Assembly (NCBI GenBank): GCA_021835185.1
Contig: JAKBQO010000112.1
Coordinates: 1-5,334 of the forward strand
DNA: 5,334 nt
Reading direction: 5' to 3'
From: Thermoplasmata archaeon
GTDB taxonomy: Archaea; Thermoplasmatota; Thermoplasmata; Thermoplasmatales; Thermoplasmataceae
Under the pieces are notes generated by a model, which had not been told where the DNA came from, made no database searches, and worked only from the letters and a program-made list of their open reading frames with translations. Position 1 is the stretch's first letter; every line of letters begins with the position of its first letter. This document shows positions 1-5,334 of the stretch, in pieces. Position numbers and translations under genes: made by a program.

Positions 1-1145
1 GTTGCCCTGTGTGGGCATCCAGGGCAGAGCACGGGTGGCCTTGCAGGGAGCACCAGTTTATTCTCAGGCACATCCTGCACAGCAAAACCCATAATCCTGG
101 AAAGTGAATGCGCCACTGTATCGGGTATAAATTCATGGCTTTCACTGAAATATCCATCAAGTTTTCCGAATATTGTGGAATCGAGTTTATTCATCTGGGC
201 AATAGTCCTGATTTTATATTCAAGATATGGGTCAAGTTCCTCGATGATTATTACTTTTTTATTATCTGATATAAATTTAACAATAGCACTCTCCGGCAAC
301 GGGTTGGTGAATCCTAGTTTCAGGACGCTTATATCAAGGTCATATTCTGAAATAACATCCATTACAGAATTATACGCAGCTCCGGATGCAATTATTCCAT
401 ATTCTCCGGTACCTTTCCTTATAATTCTATTCATAGGTGATATATCTGATTCTTTTTTCAATTCATGCTCTTTTTCAATAAGCTTCTCTTTGAGTGTGTA
501 TGAATTTGAGGGAAGGCAAACAAATTCATGAATGTCCCTGATAAATACGCCTGTATCCGGCTGGCCTTCCCTGATTTTACCCGGTGTCACAGCACCACGC
601 ATATGGCTTACTCTCGTAGTAGTTCTGAACAGTACAGGCAACTTAAACTTTTCAGACAGGTCGAAAGCAAGTACAAGAAAATCCTTTGCTTCCTGGGGAT
701 TTGAAGGTTCAATCATAGGCACATGTGCAAGGTCTGCGTAATGCCTGTTATCCTGTTCGCTCTGGGAGGAATACATAGAAGGGTCATCTGCTGACATTAC
801 TACCATGCCTGCCCTGACGCCCGTGTATGCAATGCTCATGAAAGGGTCAGATGCTACGTTTAAACCAACATGTTTCATAAATACCATTGACCTTTGCCCG
901 GAAATAGATGCTGCAAATGCAGTCTCTATAGCAACCTTCTCATTAATAGAAAATTGAAATTTCATTCCAGATTTGCCTGCTATATGTGACAGTGTGTCTC
1001 CCACCTCACTGGACGGAGTGCCCGGATACGTTGTTGCAACTCTAACTCCAGCTTCTACAGCCCCTCTGGCTATAGCCTCATTGCTCAATAAAAAAAGTAC
1101 CTCATTCTCAGAATTATCCACCATATTAGCATCAAATTTTACCAT
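1..1145 (-). CDS. iorA: Indolepyruvate:ferredoxin oxidoreductase, alpha subunit (3'-truncated by window edge)
   Basis: Large TPP-containing subunit of the IorAB enzyme, which oxidatively decarboxylates aryl pyruvates (from transaminated Trp, Phe and Tyr) to aryl-acetyl-CoA and reduces ferredoxin in the cytoplasm. I translated the minus strand from the ATG at 1145: 381 codons are open to the left edge. Visible family motifs are TTYPGTPSSEVGD (about residues 38-50), INEKVAIE (67-74, probably carrying the Glu that contacts the TPP pyrimidine), FMKHVGLNVASDPF (89-102), SADDPSMYSSQSEQDNR (118-134) and KLGFTNPLPE before the third domain ends. RPPVLCPGCPHR (about 369-380) opens the TPP-binding domain. 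Family members are usually near 600-650 residues, so the TPP-binding and C-terminal ferredoxin-like [4Fe-4S] domains lie outside the window. No frameshift is seen. The start is supported by an AGGATGGT element at 1152-1159; upstream ATGs are out of frame and stop at once. It is divergent from the SQR-like operon. Its partner iorB is not visible. Confidence 0.93.
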   Translation of the reverse strand, partial: MVKFDANMVDNSENEVLFLLSNEAIARGAVEAGVRVATTYPGTPSSEVGDTLSHIAGKSGMKFQFSINEKVAIETAFAASISGQRSMVFMKHVGLNVASDPFMSIAYTGVRAGMVVMSADDPSMYSSQSEQDNRHYADLAHVPMIEPSNPQEAKDFLVLAFDLSEKFKLPVLFRTTTRVSHMRGAVTPGKIREGQPDTGVFIRDIHEFVCLPSNSYTLKEKLIEKEHELKKESDISPMNRIIRKGTGEYGIIASGAAYNSVMDVISEYDLDISVLKLGFTNPLPESAIVKFISDNKKVIIIEELDPYLEYKIRTIAQMNKLDSTIFGKLDGYFSESHEFIPDTVAHSLSRIMGFAVQDVPENKLVLPARPPVLCPGCPHRA

Positions 1146-1151
1146 AACATT

Positions 1152-1159
1152 ACCATCCT
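1152..1159 (-). promoter_or_regulatory. Probable ribosome binding site of iorA
   Basis: On the minus strand AGGATGGT sits 6 bases before the ATG at 1145 and resembles the archaeal Shine-Dalgarno AGGAGGTGAT with one inserted T. It helps choose the ATG at 1145 over the two out-of-frame ATGs just upstream, which run into a stop within a few codons. Confidence 0.5.
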
Positions 1160-1180
1160 ATAATGATACATAAACTGAGA

Positions 1181-1213
1181 ATATATAACTATTTAGAATT
1201 ATATAAATATATA
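1181..1213 (-). promoter_or_regulatory. Probable promoter (TATA region) of iorA
   Basis: On the minus strand this AT-rich stretch contains TTTATATA (1207 to 1200), identical to the classical archaeal TATA box. It would place transcription start near 1177 and give a leader of about 30 bases that includes the ribosome binding site. A second candidate, TTATATAT at 1188 to 1181, would give a leader of only about 14 bases. The sequence alone does not decide which is used. The upstream BRE match is only partial. Confidence 0.45.
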
Positions 1214-1315
1214 CATAAATTTTAAGTTTTATAATACTGTACAAAGATACCCGGGAAGAAGTGAATGCTTATTGGGAAACAGGAAATATACACAGGATAT
1301 CTAATTGCAAGGTTA

Positions 1316-1337
1316 GAAGTTAAATATAGATATATAC
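1316..1337 (+). promoter_or_regulatory. Probable promoter (BRE/TATA) of the SQR-like operon, suggesting a leaderless mRNA
   Basis: A purine-rich GAAG is followed by TTAAATATA (1320-1328), centred about 23 bases before the ATG at 1347. Archaeal TATA boxes are normally centred about 25-27 bases upstream of the transcript start, so transcription would begin at or very near the start codon. No Shine-Dalgarno sequence precedes this ATG, which agrees with a leaderless message. A weaker AAATATA at 1284-1290 is an alternative that would give a short leader. Confidence 0.45.
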
Positions 1338-1346
1338 TAATGATGT

Positions 1347-2480
1347 ATGGACACTACTAATGTACTTATTATTGGTGACGCCAACGCCGGAATAATAACG
1401 GCAAACAAGTTGAGAATGCATACAGGCAAAGATGTAAATATAACCATTATAGGCAATTCGGAAAAAACATATTTTAAACCTGAAGGTGTACTTATACCTT
1501 TCAACGGAATAGATTACAGGGATTCAATCAAGCCTACAGATTTTCTTATAAATTATGGCATTAAAAGAATAAAAGCCATGGCAACCAGGATAGATCCGGC
1601 AAACCGGTCTGTCGTGCTGGATAACGGGCAGAAACTTACATATGATTATCTTGTAATAGCTACAGGAGATCGACTTGTCCCGGAAGATGTTCCAGGCTAC
1701 AACCCTGATGTATACCATTTTTATGATATTGAAAACGTCCTTAGATTAAAGAAAATGTTAAGGGGATTCAAGGGAGGAAAAATTGTTGTTGGGCCTGCAA
1801 GCACGCCCTTCCAATGTCCGGTAGCACCAGGTGAATTTATGTTCGGGCTTGACCTTCTCCTGAGAAATAAGGGCATAAGGGAAAATAGTGAATTGTCACT
1901 TATTGTGCCCATGAAAGATGTACTGCCATTTAAATCTGTATCAGACTTTGTAAGGAAAGGCTTTGAAGAATATAATATTAATTTTATACCTGATTTCAAA
2001 ACAGAATATATTGAACCTGAGAAAAATTCTATTGTTTCTTCAAGTGGAGAATCGCTTCAATACGATAAACTGGTGCTCATACCACCGCACAGGGGGCAGA
2101 AATTCCTCTCAGATTCGGGCATGGCCGGAGATTCTGGATATGTCGATGTGGATAAATTTACACTGGAATATTCCGATTATGATAATGTTTTCGCCGTTGG
2201 CGATGCAGCCAATTTCCCCATGAAAGTTGGGGCACTTGGCCATTCAGAAGCCGCATATGTAGCGGAAAGGATAGCATCAGAATCAGATGGTGTTATCTCG
2301 GACACTAAATTCGATGGCTTCATGGGATGTTCCAGCATATATGCGGAACAGCGTGGTTTTACCCTCTCATTTGATTACAATTCAAAACCATCAGTGAATT
2401 TTGCTTCAGCGCCGGATTATTTTTTGAAATATATATCAGGAGATACATATTTTTCATCAATAATAAGGGGGATGATATAA
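1347..2480 (+). CDS. Sulfide:quinone oxidoreductase-like FAD-dependent oxidoreductase
   Basis: Flavoprotein of the SQR / flavocytochrome c sulfide dehydrogenase / NDH-2 superfamily, 377 residues. It probably sits on the cytoplasmic membrane face and passes electrons from sulfide or a related donor to quinone. An N-terminal dinucleotide fold starts with NVLIIGDANAG (5-15), where Ala replaces the middle Gly of GxGxxG. ATG at 105-107 (in LVIATGD) closes the first half. PFQCPVAPGEF (154-164) carries Cys157, at the place of the active-site cysteine in SQRs. VFAVGDAANFP (281-291) is the second FAD-binding motif. Cys328 (FMGCSS) is the only other cysteine, and the 171-residue spacing is close to that of the redox pair of Acidianus SQR as I recall it. 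The third SQR cysteine (after the ATG motif) is absent. The protein is slightly short and has no transmembrane helix; its aromatic C-terminus (about 355-377) may mediate membrane contact. The ATG at 1347 is the first in-frame start after an upstream TGA. The substrate is not provable from sequence. Confidence 0.82.
   Translation: MDTTNVLIIGDANAGIITANKLRMHTGKDVNITIIGNSEKTYFKPEGVLIPFNGIDYRDSIKPTDFLINYGIKRIKAMATRIDPANRSVVLDNGQKLTYDYLVIATGDRLVPEDVPGYNPDVYHFYDIENVLRLKKMLRGFKGGKIVVGPASTPFQCPVAPGEFMFGLDLLLRNKGIRENSELSLIVPMKDVLPFKSVSDFVRKGFEEYNINFIPDFKTEYIEPEKNSIVSSSGESLQYDKLVLIPPHRGQKFLSDSGMAGDSGYVDVDKFTLEYSDYDNVFAVGDAANFPMKVGALGHSEAAYVAERIASESDGVISDTKFDGFMGCSSIYAEQRGFTLSFDYNSKPSVNFASAPDYFLKYISGDTYFSSIIRGMI
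2467..2476 (+). promoter_or_regulatory. Ribosome binding site of the DUF1641 gene
   Basis: GGGGGATGAT, a close relative of the archaeal GGAGGTGAT consensus, lies within the last codons of the SQR-like gene and ends 4 bases before the next ATG. The SQR stop TAA (2478-2480) directly abuts the ATG at 2481, so the two genes are probably co-transcribed and translationally coupled. Confidence 0.65.
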
Positions 2481-2957
2481 ATGGCAGGGATAGAAAAGAA
2501 TGAAAGCAGCAATGTGGATATAGCAGATATTGAGAACGCCATAAAAGAAAATGCCGATGTTGTAATGGCATTTATGAAACTGCTTGAAAAGTTAAAGGGT
2601 GCTGGCATCGTGGATGCCCTTAACTCCATAAATGAAAATGTAATACCGGACAATCTTGATTTCTTCGCTAAAGCCTTTACTTCAAAAGATTCAATGGAAA
2701 CCTTTGCAAGGTCAGGGAACACACTGTTTGCCCTTCTGTTCATGCTGTCAAATCGCAAAATGGCGGATGTTGTAAAGGCAATAGCATTCAATTCACAGGG
2801 AATCGCAGAATCCATGGAAGAGGGTGCTTCAAAGCCACAGACACTATCAGCACTCAAACTTCTGGCCATGTTAAAAGACCCGGAGGTATCATCCGGCATT
2901 AATGCAGTGATGAATGGTTTGAAGGTGCTTGGAAGTGTACTGCAAAAGTTAGACTGA
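2481..2957 (+). CDS. DUF1641 family protein, partner of the SQR-like oxidoreductase
   Basis: A 158-residue, almost entirely helical protein without cysteine, tryptophan or histidine, and without signal peptide or clear membrane span. An acidic N-terminal half (about 10-60) leads into a moderately hydrophobic helix (about 80-92, TLFALLFMLS). The C-terminal segment 125-152 (ALKLLAMLKDPEVSSGI, then a hydrophobic helix ending LKVLG) is the recognisable DUF1641 signature: a Leu-rich helix, KDPEV, then a Leu/Gly helix. Proteins of this family are commonly encoded beside SQR-like flavoproteins or formate dehydrogenase genes; the biochemical role is unknown. Here the gene begins immediately after the SQR-like stop with its own Shine-Dalgarno, which suggests a fixed stoichiometry and a complex. 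I infer a small accessory or membrane-docking subunit. With no metal-binding or catalytic residues visible, an enzymatic role is unlikely. The 3' end overlaps the convergent VWA gene by 9 bp. Confidence 0.78.
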   Translation: MAGIEKNESSNVDIADIENAIKENADVVMAFMKLLEKLKGAGIVDALNSINENVIPDNLDFFAKAFTSKDSMETFARSGNTLFALLFMLSNRKMADVVKAIAFNSQGIAESMEEGASKPQTLSALKLLAMLKDPEVSSGINAVMNGLKVLGSVLQKLD

Positions 2958-4211
2958 ACGGGCAACATCAAGCAATTCAAGGGCTCCAGACTCATCAAGT
3001 TTTGCATTCATATACTCTGTGCTTATCTTCTTTAGCCCTTCATTATATCCATTTATCATAACCGTTATCAATTTTGTTTCATTTTCTTTTCTGAAATAAT
3101 CCTGCATGTTTACCTTGTCTTCCCCATCGGTGATTATTATTATTGTATTTGTTTCACTTCTAATTTTTGTATCCTGCAAATCTCTAAGAGCAGTCTTAAG
3201 TGCGCATTCTATGCATGTTCCTTTGTTTGCTTCCACGGTAAGAATATTTTCCACAACGTCGAATGGGCTATTCAGCAGGTCATGCGGCTTGTTGTCAAAG
3301 AATCTGAAATAATACTTTCTACCCCTGCTTCTGGCTATCCTGAACAGTGCAAGGGCTACTGACCTTGACCACAGGGTTTTATCGCCCTCATACATGCTTC
3401 CACTCTTGTCAAGTAGCACGTAATATGATCCAGGGCTCATTAAGCGTTTTTCCTTTCCAGTAAACCCGTTTATAAGTTTGGAGTAAAAAATTTCATCAGG
3501 CATAGCAAGTTCCCTGGAAAGTACATTGGAAATGTGCCTTGTCTTATAATACCCTGCCAGTTCGCCGGTATTGGAAAAAGACCTCATTTTCTTAGTATAG
3601 CGGGGCATAATATCTATAAGCTTATTTGCCAGTGTGAGTATCTTATCTGCATTATCCACCTTCATTGCCTTATCCGTGAGGTCAATCAGGCTTTCAACCG
3701 ACATGCCTTCCTTCTTGCCTATATTCCCTCCAGGGTTTTTGTCCTTAACTATTTTCTCTATTTCGTGTGCCATTTCCACTTTCTTTGATGCACCTTCCAT
3801 TGATTTTTCAATAGTTTTCTGATCCGGTGCATTGCTTGAATTTCCATTTCTTGGCTGATTTTTTTTGGCATTTTCATTCAGTGCCTTCATGAAGTTTATG
3901 CTGTATAGCATGGAAAGCCTGTCATTCAACTGTGTGTATGCCCTTTCCTGCTTAAAGTCCTTTGTTTCAGTAATATACTCCATTCTGAGCCTGACACTTT
4001 CCATAAACTCATTCTTATTTTTTTCACTCCTGACCGTAGCCAGGCCAGAATAAAAAAGGAAATACAGGTCAGATGCAGCCGTTTTTATATTGTCTGCTGA
4101 GTTTTTATCAAGGTCAATATTAACACGCCTCACCAACCTTTCCTTTGTTATCTTATAGACAGTGCTGGATTGTGGTATTCCATCTATATTGCTTCTGGAG
4201 TTCTCCGGCAT
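2949..4211 (-). CDS. VWA-domain protein, ViaA/CoxE-like partner of a MoxR ATPase
   Basis: Cytoplasmic von Willebrand factor A protein of 420 residues, expected to work with the ATPase encoded just upstream as substrate adaptor of a MoxR chaperone. From the ATG at 4211: an N-terminal helical region (about 15-115); a Lys/Asn/Gly-rich low-complexity stretch (about 113-170); a helical segment with GELAGYYKTRHIS and LSRELAMPDEIFYSKL (about 216-246), recalling the ViaA region before its VWA domain; then the VWA domain (about 262-420). A full MIDAS is present: D268-x-S270-x-S272 (LLDKSGSM), T332 (KGT) and D362 (IIITDGED). The only two cysteines, C333 and C336, form a CIEC directly after the MIDAS Thr. 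E. coli ViaA is longer (about 480). Start choice: a GTG at 4220 would overlap the ATPase stop, but the strong GGGAGGTGAT (4225 to 4216) is correctly spaced for the ATG at 4211 and would contain that GTG. It is probably translationally coupled to the ATPase. Confidence 0.85.
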   Translation of the reverse strand: MPENSRSNIDGIPQSSTVYKITKERLVRRVNIDLDKNSADNIKTAASDLYFLFYSGLATVRSEKNKNEFMESVRLRMEYITETKDFKQERAYTQLNDRLSMLYSINFMKALNENAKKNQPRNGNSSNAPDQKTIEKSMEGASKKVEMAHEIEKIVKDKNPGGNIGKKEGMSVESLIDLTDKAMKVDNADKILTLANKLIDIMPRYTKKMRSFSNTGELAGYYKTRHISNVLSRELAMPDEIFYSKLINGFTGKEKRLMSPGSYYVLLDKSGSMYEGDKTLWSRSVALALFRIARSRGRKYYFRFFDNKPHDLLNSPFDVVENILTVEANKGTCIECALKTALRDLQDTKIRSETNTIIIITDGEDKVNMQDYFRKENETKLITVMINGYNEGLKKISTEYMNAKLDESGALELLDVARSV

Positions 4212-4215
4212 ATAA

Positions 4216-4225
4216 ATCACCTCCC
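4216..4225 (-). promoter_or_regulatory. Strong ribosome binding site of the VWA gene, containing the ATPase stop codon
   Basis: On the minus strand GGGAGGTGAT is a near-perfect match to the complement of the archaeal 16S rRNA 3' end, followed by a 4-base spacer TTAT and then ATG (4211-4209). The ATPase stop TGA (4219-4217) is part of this site. Ribosomes terminating on the ATPase would therefore sit on the VWA initiation site, and the motif decides the VWA start in favour of 4211. Confidence 0.8.
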
Positions 4226-5334
4226 TTTGAGTTTTTCATACCTTGAACCCGCAAATTCCAGGGATGTATTAATTCTATTAACTATATCCTTGTGGTAAGG
4301 TGAATTGTCACTTCCAAGTTCAAATTTCATTCTCTCAAGTTTTTTAATGTATATCTCAAGGAGGCTAAGCTGGTCAAGTACAACATTGTACGGCGAGTTT
4401 CTGTTTATGGCATTTTCAGTGGACTGGATAAGTGATTTTGTTTCCTCCATGGTGGTTTCAGCTTTCTGTACAATATCGGATTTGTTTTCCAGTTTGGAAT
4501 CAATAATGGCTGCCTCAATTTTCGGGATGTAATCCTCTGAATCTGCACTGTAACGCATGGCCATTGCAACATCGTTTCCAGTAATCGTTTTCGAATCCAT
4601 AAGTATACTGAATGCTGCAGCTATTTTTAGAAGTTTTATCTTTCTCCTGTCACTGAGTATCACATCGTTTTCCTCCAGCTGGAATATGGCTTCCATGTAG
4701 CGGTCGATTACATCATTATCGGTGCTCCTCAGCGTATCCATCCTTCTAACTGCTTCGGATTGAAGCATTACAACCTCGCCCGTATCCAGCAAAGGCTTTT
4801 CCATTGTTTTTCCGGATTCCATGCTTATACCTTTGTCCAGAAGGTCTTTGAGTATAGTGCGTTCAACATACCTATGGAAGATCTTTATCGGATACCTGTC
4901 ATAAAGTGCCATATCCTCCTCATCATCCGATATTTCATTGCTCGCAGAATAGATGCCAAGGAGGTCAAGGTTAATCATAGTACCACCATTGGGCAACCTG
5001 CGATTGAGCATTATGTCAAGAAGCGTATTTCTTATTGCCGAGCTTGATTTGAATATTTCATCCAGAAATACTATATTTGCATCAGGGAGCTTTCCCTTTG
5101 TTATGTTCCTGTATTCACCATTTTTCAATGCCGTTATGTCTATAGGCCCAAGCAACTCCTCAGGTTCCGTAAACTTTGTCAATAAATAATAAAAGTAACG
5201 GGCATTGATCAGTTTGCTCATTGTATCAATTATAGAAGTTTTTGCCGTACCTGGCGGTCCAACAAGGAGGGTAGGTTCACCTGAGATAAGCCCTGCAAGT
5301 ACACCGTTTATCACATCCTCCCTTCCCACGAATG
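4217..5334 (-). CDS. RavA-type MoxR AAA+ ATPase (5' end beyond window)
   Basis: AAA+ ATPase of the MoxR family, RavA-like; these form hexamers that, with a VWA partner, remodel or activate enzyme complexes. Numbering from the V of FVGRED (GTG at 5329) as 1: Walker A GPPGTAKT (24-31); FTEPEELLGPIDI (53-65) and the region ending KGKLPDA (78-84), typical of RavA; Walker B IVFLDEI (86-92); sensor 1 YSASNE (127-132, N131); arginine-finger region ALYDRYPIKI (141-150, R145); sensor 2 region LSDRRKIKLL (225-234), again RavA-like. Residues about 265-370 are helical, charged and probably coiled coil, with no clear counterpart to the RavA LARA domain. The GTG at 5329 is unlikely to be the true start: the frame stays open to the edge, the preceding codon gives Phe of the conserved FVGRE motif, and relatives begin some 20-30 residues earlier. 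The gene ends inside the VWA ribosome binding site, so it is the upstream gene of the pair. Confidence 0.9.
   Translation of the reverse strand, partial: FVGREDVINGVLAGLISGEPTLLVGPPGTAKTSIIDTMSKLINARYFYYLLTKFTEPEELLGPIDITALKNGEYRNITKGKLPDANIVFLDEIFKSSSAIRNTLLDIMLNRRLPNGGTMINLDLLGIYSASNEISDDEEDMALYDRYPIKIFHRYVERTILKDLLDKGISMESGKTMEKPLLDTGEVVMLQSEAVRRMDTLRSTDNDVIDRYMEAIFQLEENDVILSDRRKIKLLKIAAAFSILMDSKTITGNDVAMAMRYSADSEDYIPKIEAAIIDSKLENKSDIVQKAETTMEETKSLIQSTENAINRNSPYNVVLDQLSLLEIYIKKLERMKFELGSDNSPYHKDIVNRINTSLEFAGSRYEKLKGR

Larger units (their letters stand above)
1146..1346. other. Divergent intergenic region, the only real non-coding gap
   Basis: These 201 bases lie between the start codons of two divergent genes. 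The half next to iorA (about 1181-1235) is extremely AT-rich and holds several overlapping TATA-like words. The middle (about 1236-1315) is of mixed composition, and a further TATA-like stretch stands directly before the SQR-like gene. I see no tRNA, no riboswitch-like fold, no convincing inverted repeat and no CRISPR repeat. Control of both genes by a shared regulator binding here is possible, but no operator is recognisable. Confidence 0.7.

Noticed and set aside
175..741. Two plus-strand open frames of 118 and 69 codons inside iorA.
   Set aside because: The opposite strand has an unbroken IorA frame with family motifs throughout; these are antisense shadows.
1181..1235. Possible inverted repeat or operator in the AT-rich stretch before iorA.
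   Set aside because: Self-complementary words such as TATATA arise readily in sequence this AT-rich, and no spaced palindrome beyond the TATA-like elements stands out.
1265..1360. A 31-codon open frame with a GGAAGAAGTGA just before its ATG, overlapping the start of the SQR-like gene out of frame.
   Set aside because: It crosses the likely TATA element of that gene, its codons pass through AT-rich promoter sequence, and no protein feature is recognisable. A leader peptide cannot be excluded but is not supported.
2417..3007. A 196-codon open frame on the minus strand covering the end of the flavoprotein gene, all of the DUF1641 gene and the end of the VWA gene.
   Set aside because: It is antisense to three well-supported genes, has no recognisable motif and reads as a Ser/Met/Phe-rich shadow of lysine-rich and alanine-rich coding sequence.
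3071..3091. A T-rich tract on the plus strand that could be a transcription terminator for the SQR/DUF1641 operon.
   Set aside because: It is simply the complement of Lys/Glu/Asn codons in the VWA gene, as found elsewhere in this gene; position alone does not support a terminator annotation.
5327..5329. GTG at the right edge as start codon of the MoxR ATPase.
   Set aside because: The frame continues upstream to the window edge with Phe as the preceding codon, giving the conserved FVGRE motif, so the true start is almost certainly outside.
1..5334. CRISPR arrays, insertion sequences, tRNA or rRNA genes, phage or plasmid genes.
   Set aside because: No direct repeats with regular spacing, no transposase-like frame or terminal repeats, and no cloverleaf-like sequence were seen; nearly all bases are accounted for by five metabolic or chaperone genes.

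Overview
The window looks like part of the chromosome of an acidophilic, AT-rich archaeon, most likely from the Thermoplasmatales (Ferroplasma / Cuniculiplasma / Acidiplasma type). The reasons are the archaeal-style TATA elements in the one real intergenic gap, Shine-Dalgarno sites of the GGAGGTGAT type within operons alongside a first gene with no visible ribosome binding site, heavy use of ATA and AGG codons, and the gene content (archaeal-type IorA, an SQR-like flavoprotein paired with a DUF1641 protein, and a MoxR/VWA pair). The assignment is by eye and no database search was possible. Coding density is very high: the only gap between genes longer than a few bases is 1146-1346.

Layout. 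From 1145 leftward, on the minus strand, runs a 3'-truncated iorA, the alpha subunit of indolepyruvate:ferredoxin oxidoreductase. It ends in this window just as its TPP-binding domain begins (CPGCPHR). A divergent promoter region (1146-1346) separates it from a plus-strand two-gene operon. The first gene (1347-2480) is a sulfide:quinone-reductase-like FAD oxidoreductase. The second (2481-2957) is a DUF1641 protein that begins at the base after the oxidoreductase stop codon. Facing this operon, with a 9-bp tail-to-tail overlap, is a minus-strand operon made of a RavA-type MoxR AAA+ ATPase (4217 to beyond the right edge) and a ViaA-like von Willebrand factor A protein (2949-4211). The ATPase stop codon lies inside a near-perfect Shine-Dalgarno sequence of the VWA gene. 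That sequence moves the likely VWA start to the ATG at 4211 rather than the GTG at 4220.

How the genes may work together. IorA belongs to amino-acid (aromatic 2-oxoacid) oxidation and would feed reduced ferredoxin into metabolism. The SQR-like protein and its DUF1641 partner look like a peripheral flavoenzyme passing electrons from sulfide, or another small reductant, to quinones. MoxR/VWA pairs are AAA+ chaperone systems that mature or activate metalloenzymes and respiratory enzymes (NorQD, CbbQO, CoxDE, RavA-ViaA). The most interesting possibility here is that this archaeal RavA-ViaA-like pair serves the neighbouring flavoprotein/DUF1641 module. The opposite orientation means this is only a neighbourhood-based inference. 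Distinctive details are a CxxC pair directly after the MIDAS threonine of the VWA domain, a short C-terminus on the RavA-like ATPase, and the absence of the third SQR cysteine in the flavoprotein.
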